Of a DNA stretch of 7,558 nucleotides, positions 5,426 to 7,558 are shown piece after piece. Position 1 is the stretch's first letter, and the number at the start of each line of letters is the position of its first letter. A model generated the notes under the pieces. It saw only the letters and a program-made list of their open reading frames with translations. It was not told the DNA's origin and did no database searches. Made by a program: the position numbers and the translations under genes. Source of the DNA: Opitutus sp. GAS368 (GTDB taxonomy: Bacteria; Verrucomicrobiota; Verrucomicrobiia; Opitutales; Opitutaceae); contig CAMATV010000156.1 in NCBI GenBank assembly GCA_945861235.1, positions 1-7,558 on the forward strand, in the 5' to 3' direction.

Positions 5426-6406
5426 ATGGCTACCGCCGCCTCCTCTGCCCCCCGCAAACCCATCGCCGAATTCTTCGACCAAGCCGGCATGCTCGTCGTC
5501 CTCGCAATCCTGTTCATCGGTTGCTCGGTCTTCGTGGAAAATTTTCTCTCGTGGCGCAACATGCAGGGCCTCGCCCTCGCCGTCTCGATGACGGGCATGG
5601 TCGCGTGCACGATGTTGTTCTGTCTCGCCGCCGGCGATTTCGATCTCTCGATCGGCTCCGTCGTCGCCTGCGCCGGCGTGCTCGCCGCCGTCGTGATGAA
5701 CAAGACCGAGAGCATCACCCTTGGCGTCGCCGCCGGCCTCGGCATCGGCGCGCTCGTCGGGGTCGCCAACGGCTACGTCGTCGCCAAACTCCGTATCAAC
5801 GCCCTCATCACCACGCTCGCCACCATGCAGATCGTGCGCGGCTTCGGCTTCATCATCTCCGATGGCAAAGCGGTCGGCATCGGCGTCGAAGACTTCTTCT
5901 CCCTCGGCAGCTCGGCCCTCTTCGGCGTGCCGACCCCAGTATGGATCACCGCCGTCTGTTTCGCGATCTTCGGTTTCATTCTCAACCGCACCGTCTTTGG
6001 CCGCGACACGCTCGCCGTCGGCGGCAACTCCGAAGCGTCCCACCTCGCCGGCATCGCCGTCGACCGCGTGAAGATCATCATCTTCACTGCGCAAGGCGTG
6101 ATGGCCGCCTTCGCCGGCATCGTCCTCGCCTCCCGCATTACGAGCGGCCAACCCAACACCTCCCAGGGCTTCGAACTGGAGGTCATCTCCGCCTGCGTGC
6201 TCGGCGGCGTGTCCCTCACCGGTGGCGTCGGCAGCATGGCCTTCGTCATCGCGGGCGTGCTCATCATGGGCATCGTTCAGAACGCGATGAACCTCCTCAA
6301 CGTCGCGACCTTTTATCAATACGTCGCCCGCGGCCTGATTCTCCTCGCCGCCGTGTTGTTCGACCGCTGGAAACGCCGGAAGCAGTGCGGCACTCGCGGT
6401 ATTTGA
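5426..6406 (+). CDS. araH: L-arabinose ABC transporter, permease AraH
   Basis: The product is 326 residues, close to E. coli AraH (about 328). It is the membrane subunit that forms the arabinose channel as a homodimer with AraG. Hydrophobic segments lie at about 21-38, 49-68, 75-92, 98-119, 127-144, 170-187, 217-236, 251-266, 271-287 and 299-312, as in CUT2 permeases. Family motifs are strong: SMTGMVACTMLFCLAAGDFDL (54-74, in parts), then INALITTLATMQIVRG (124-139), SDGKAVGI (145-152), ACVLGGVSLTGGVG (256-269) and NAMNLLNV (286-293). The EASHLAG loop (203-209) is the likely cytoplasmic contact with AraG. The basic tail FDRWKRRKQ stays inside. ATG 5426 (MATAASSAPRKPIAEFFDQAGM) was chosen because the E. 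coli protein has a similar polar N-terminus before the same first membrane segment. It is the last gene of araFGH; the REPIN-like repeat starts three bases after the stop. Confidence 0.94.
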   Translation: MATAASSAPRKPIAEFFDQAGMLVVLAILFIGCSVFVENFLSWRNMQGLALAVSMTGMVACTMLFCLAAGDFDLSIGSVVACAGVLAAVVMNKTESITLGVAAGLGIGALVGVANGYVVAKLRINALITTLATMQIVRGFGFIISDGKAVGIGVEDFFSLGSSALFGVPTPVWITAVCFAIFGFILNRTVFGRDTLAVGGNSEASHLAGIAVDRVKIIIFTAQGVMAAFAGIVLASRITSGQPNTSQGFELEVISACVLGGVSLTGGVGSMAFVIAGVLIMGIVQNAMNLLNVATFYQYVARGLILLAAVLFDRWKRRKQCGTRGI

Positions 6407-6408
6407 TC

Positions 6409-6524
6409 GAGGCAGGAGCCTGCTTGCAGGCGATTGAGAACGCGGGACTCTGGCCCGCTCTCCTGCCGATGCGGTCGAGACACCCGTGCTCTCATGAAAT
6501 CGCCTGCAAGCAGGCGCCTACCTC
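6409..6524. repeat. REPIN-like inverted pair of palindromic repeats after araH
   Basis: Two 27-base arms, 6409-6435 and 6498-6524, are inverted copies of each other with only two mismatches. Each arm contains the palindrome GCCTGCTTGCAGGC (or its complement, with GCCTGC and GCAGGC pairing around a two-base loop), so each can fold alone or the two can pair as one long hairpin. The 62-base spacer has its own GCGGG/CCCGC hairpin (6442-6446 with 6454-6458). This is the architecture of a REPIN, a non-autonomous repeat doublet moved by a RAYT (Y1-type) transposase encoded elsewhere. No transposase is in the window. It may also end or stabilise the araFGH transcript. Confidence 0.75.
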
Positions 6525-6592
6525 CCGCCCGTCGAAGCTCGAGCCATCGCCATCGCACTTGCCGCATCGCTCAGTCGAACTACCTTTCCAAC

Positions 6593-6961
6593 ATGGGAAG
6601 ATTTCACGTCGGCGCCCGGATAGAAAACGTGGTCGATCGTTCGAAAGGATCATCGCTGCCCCGACTGCTCGTCGACACCGGTAGCGAATACACGTGGGCG
6701 CCGGGAGCGACACTGGAGAAGCTCGGAGTCGCCCGCGAAAAGAAGGACCTCGAGTTCGTGATGGCGAATGGCCAGAAGATTACCCGGAGCGTGGGCTTCG
6801 CGATTATCCGAGTCGATCAGAGCTTCACGGTAGACGAAGTCGTCTTCGCCGAGAAGGGCGATTTGCTGCTGCTGGGCGCACGGACCTTGGAGGGATTGAG
6901 CCTCACCGTCGATTCGCGGAAGAAGATACTGGTTGCCGCCGAGCCGCTGCCGGCGGCTTAA
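6593..6961 (+). CDS. Single-domain retropepsin-like aspartic protease
   Basis: The product is 122 residues. It has the elements of a clan AA retropepsin-like domain: the catalytic triplet in LLVDTGSEYTW (25-35, Asp28), a middle segment VMANGQKITRSVGFAIIRVD (56-75), a flap-like acidic stretch, and the closing hydrophobic-Gly motif LLLLGARTLEG (91-101) followed by LTVD. One such domain holds one catalytic Asp, so the active form would be a homodimer, as in retroviral proteases. No signal peptide or membrane segment is seen, so it is probably cytoplasmic, and its substrate is unknown. The frame is open from 6434 across the REPIN-like repeat, but that part is Arg/Ser-rich and repeat-encoded. ATG 6593 gives MGRFHVGARIENVVDRS, a sensible domain start. 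A weak TTGCCG (6559-6564) and TACCTT (6581-6586), 16 bases apart, could be its own promoter. It is probably not functionally tied to araFGH. Confidence 0.8.
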   Translation: MGRFHVGARIENVVDRSKGSSLPRLLVDTGSEYTWAPGATLEKLGVAREKKDLEFVMANGQKITRSVGFAIIRVDQSFTVDEVVFAEKGDLLLLGARTLEGLSLTVDSRKKILVAAEPLPAA

Positions 6962-6991
6962 ATATCGCCGGGATCTCCGTCGAGATTTCCC
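6950..6991 (+). terminator. Hairpins at the end of the protease gene (possible terminator)
   Basis: CCGGCG (6950-6955) and CGCCGG (6966-6971) form a stem that spans the stop codon. Overlapping its right side, ATCTC (6973-6977) pairs with GAGAT (6982-6986) around CGTC, extended by GGG/CCC (6970-6972 with 6989-6991) past a two-base bulge. The two stems are mutually exclusive at 6970-6971. There is no T-run afterwards, so an intrinsic terminator is doubtful. Confidence 0.25.
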
Positions 6992-7098
6992 GCGTCGCGC
7001 TCGCTCTGCTGCCCGAGGATTGTCTTGAAACTGCTCGCCTTCAGGCTGCTCGCAAGCGTAGTCGAACCTGAGCACTGACTGATGCCGTAAAGGAATTT

Positions 7099-7118
7099 CA
7101 CCCGTTGCCTTGCGGGTG
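7099..7118 (+). promoter_or_regulatory. Hairpin in the leader of the TonB-dependent receptor gene
   Basis: CACCCG (7099-7104) pairs with CGGGTG (7113-7118) around an 8-base loop, 48 bases before the receptor start. The adjoining GCAGCTAC (7118-7125) is the complement of the GTAGCTGC at 5355-5362, so this may be a further relative of the palindromic repeats in the importer operon, in the opposite orientation. The rest of the 205-base gap (6962-7166) shows no gene, no recognised riboswitch and no convincing promoter pair. Confidence 0.3.
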
Positions 7119-7166
7119 CAGCTACACGCCCCCAACTTACCGCACCCAAACCCAACCAAGCAACCA

Positions 7167-7558
7167 ATGAACCCTGCACCGACCAACCCACTCCGCGCCC
7201 TCGCGACCCTGCTCGCCGCCCTCTCGCTCAGCGCCACCCTCGGCGCCCAAACGGCACCCTCGCCAGCCGCAGCGACCGCCAAACCCGATAGCGAAGTACT
7301 GCGACTCTCGGAATTCTCCGTCAGCGCCGACCCCAACCGCGGCTACGCGCCCTCCGAGACGATGACCGGCTCGCGCATCGCGACCAAGATCGTCGATCTG
7401 CCCTACACCGTGAACATGCTCACGAGCGAATTCCTCGAAGACTTCGGTATCTTCGAGCTCGCCGATAACATTGTTCAAATCGGCAGCTTTACCGGACTCG
7501 ACATCGGCGGTAGTTTTAACCTCCGCGGTTTTCAATCCACCTACCAGTTGCGCGACGG
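7167..7558 (+). CDS. TonB-dependent outer-membrane receptor, N-terminal part; runs off right edge
   Basis: The first 130 codons are present. The signal peptide is MNPAPTNPLRALATLLAALS followed by LSATLGA, with likely cleavage after Ala27. An Ala/Pro-rich spacer (28-43) leads to VLRLSEFSVSADPNRGY (44-60), the probable TonB-contacting region. The plug domain then starts with TGSRIATKIVDLPYTVNML (67-85). It continues with ELADNIVQIG (97-106) and FNLRGFQSTYQLRDG (117-131), the family's RGF strand. Such receptors carry a ligand through a 22-strand barrel using TonB energy from the inner membrane. The VSADPNRGY style and the low-complexity spacer are typical of Opitutaceae receptors, which are numerous and mostly of unknown ligand. 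Placement downstream of araFGH hints at a glycan or sugar ligand, but the gap of over 700 bases and the protease gene between argue against a shared transcript. ATG 7167 directly precedes the signal peptide; there is no Shine-Dalgarno site. Confidence 0.9.
   Translation, partial: MNPAPTNPLRALATLLAALSLSATLGAQTAPSPAAATAKPDSEVLRLSEFSVSADPNRGYAPSETMTGSRIATKIVDLPYTVNMLTSEFLEDFGIFELADNIVQIGSFTGLDIGGSFNLRGFQSTYQLRD

Noticed and set aside
5411..6319. 302-residue Asp/Glu/Gly-rich frame on the minus strand under araH
   Set aside because: It is the antisense shadow of a high-GC permease gene. The composition is an artefact of third-position bias and no family resemblance is seen.
6434..6592. Upstream extension of the protease frame
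   Set aside because: It is translated from the REPIN-like repeat and spacer, is Arg/Ser-rich, and precedes the natural domain start at 6593.
5380..6684. 434-residue Arg/His-rich open frame on the plus strand overlapping araH
   Set aside because: It is an out-of-frame shadow of araH that continues into the REPIN-like repeat. Its extreme Arg and His content and lack of motifs mark it as non-coding.
6962..7166. Possible riboswitch or small RNA before the receptor gene
   Set aside because: Only short stems are present, and I recognised no conserved riboswitch core or tRNA-like fold.
1..7558. CRISPR array, tRNA, rRNA, phage or defence system
   Set aside because: No regularly spaced direct repeats, cloverleaf sequences, integrase, transposase or known defence genes were found on either strand.

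Overview
This window is GC-rich and its genes end mostly in G or C at the third codon position. Signals upstream of genes are poor in Shine-Dalgarno motifs. The right-hand gene has the N-terminus typical of TonB-dependent receptors in Verrucomicrobiota of the Opitutaceae kind (SEFSVSADPNRGY, then TGSRIATKIVDLPYTV), and the left edge carries a secreted sulfatase. I infer a Gram-negative, polysaccharide-degrading verrucomicrobial chromosome. The protein style supports this, but I could not test it by search.

Layout. Positions 1-368 (minus strand) hold the 5' part of a formylglycine sulfatase that runs off the left edge. Divergent from it is hflX (639-1919, plus), a ribosome-splitting GTPase. 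A small Dabb-domain gene (2081-2380, minus) converges on hflX, and terminator-like hairpins face each other in the gap. Upstream of the Dabb gene, coding-like but frame-broken minus-strand sequence (2394-2589) may be the relic of a gene that once sat 13 bases before it. The centre is a complete L-arabinose ABC importer operon: araF (2620-3609, periplasmic binding protein), araG (3675-5327, double ATPase) and araH (5426-6406, permease). Then come a REPIN-like inverted repeat (6409-6524), a small retropepsin-like aspartic protease gene (6593-6961), and the start of a TonB-dependent receptor gene (7167 to the right edge).

How they may work together. A TonB-dependent receptor would move a glycan or other ligand across the outer membrane. 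AraF would capture a pentose in the periplasm, and AraGH would import it at the cost of ATP. The sulfatase and the receptor fit a polysaccharide-using lifestyle, but nothing here proves that they serve arabinose. No arabinose catabolic gene or regulator is present in the window.

The most notable signal is palindromic DNA. There is a perfect 8-bp hairpin with a GTGA loop between araF and araG, a long imperfect hairpin between araG and araH, and a REPIN-like pair after araH. The linker of araG also has two in-frame, low-complexity expansions, one of which contains hairpin-forming DNA. No clearly new defence or mobile system is visible.
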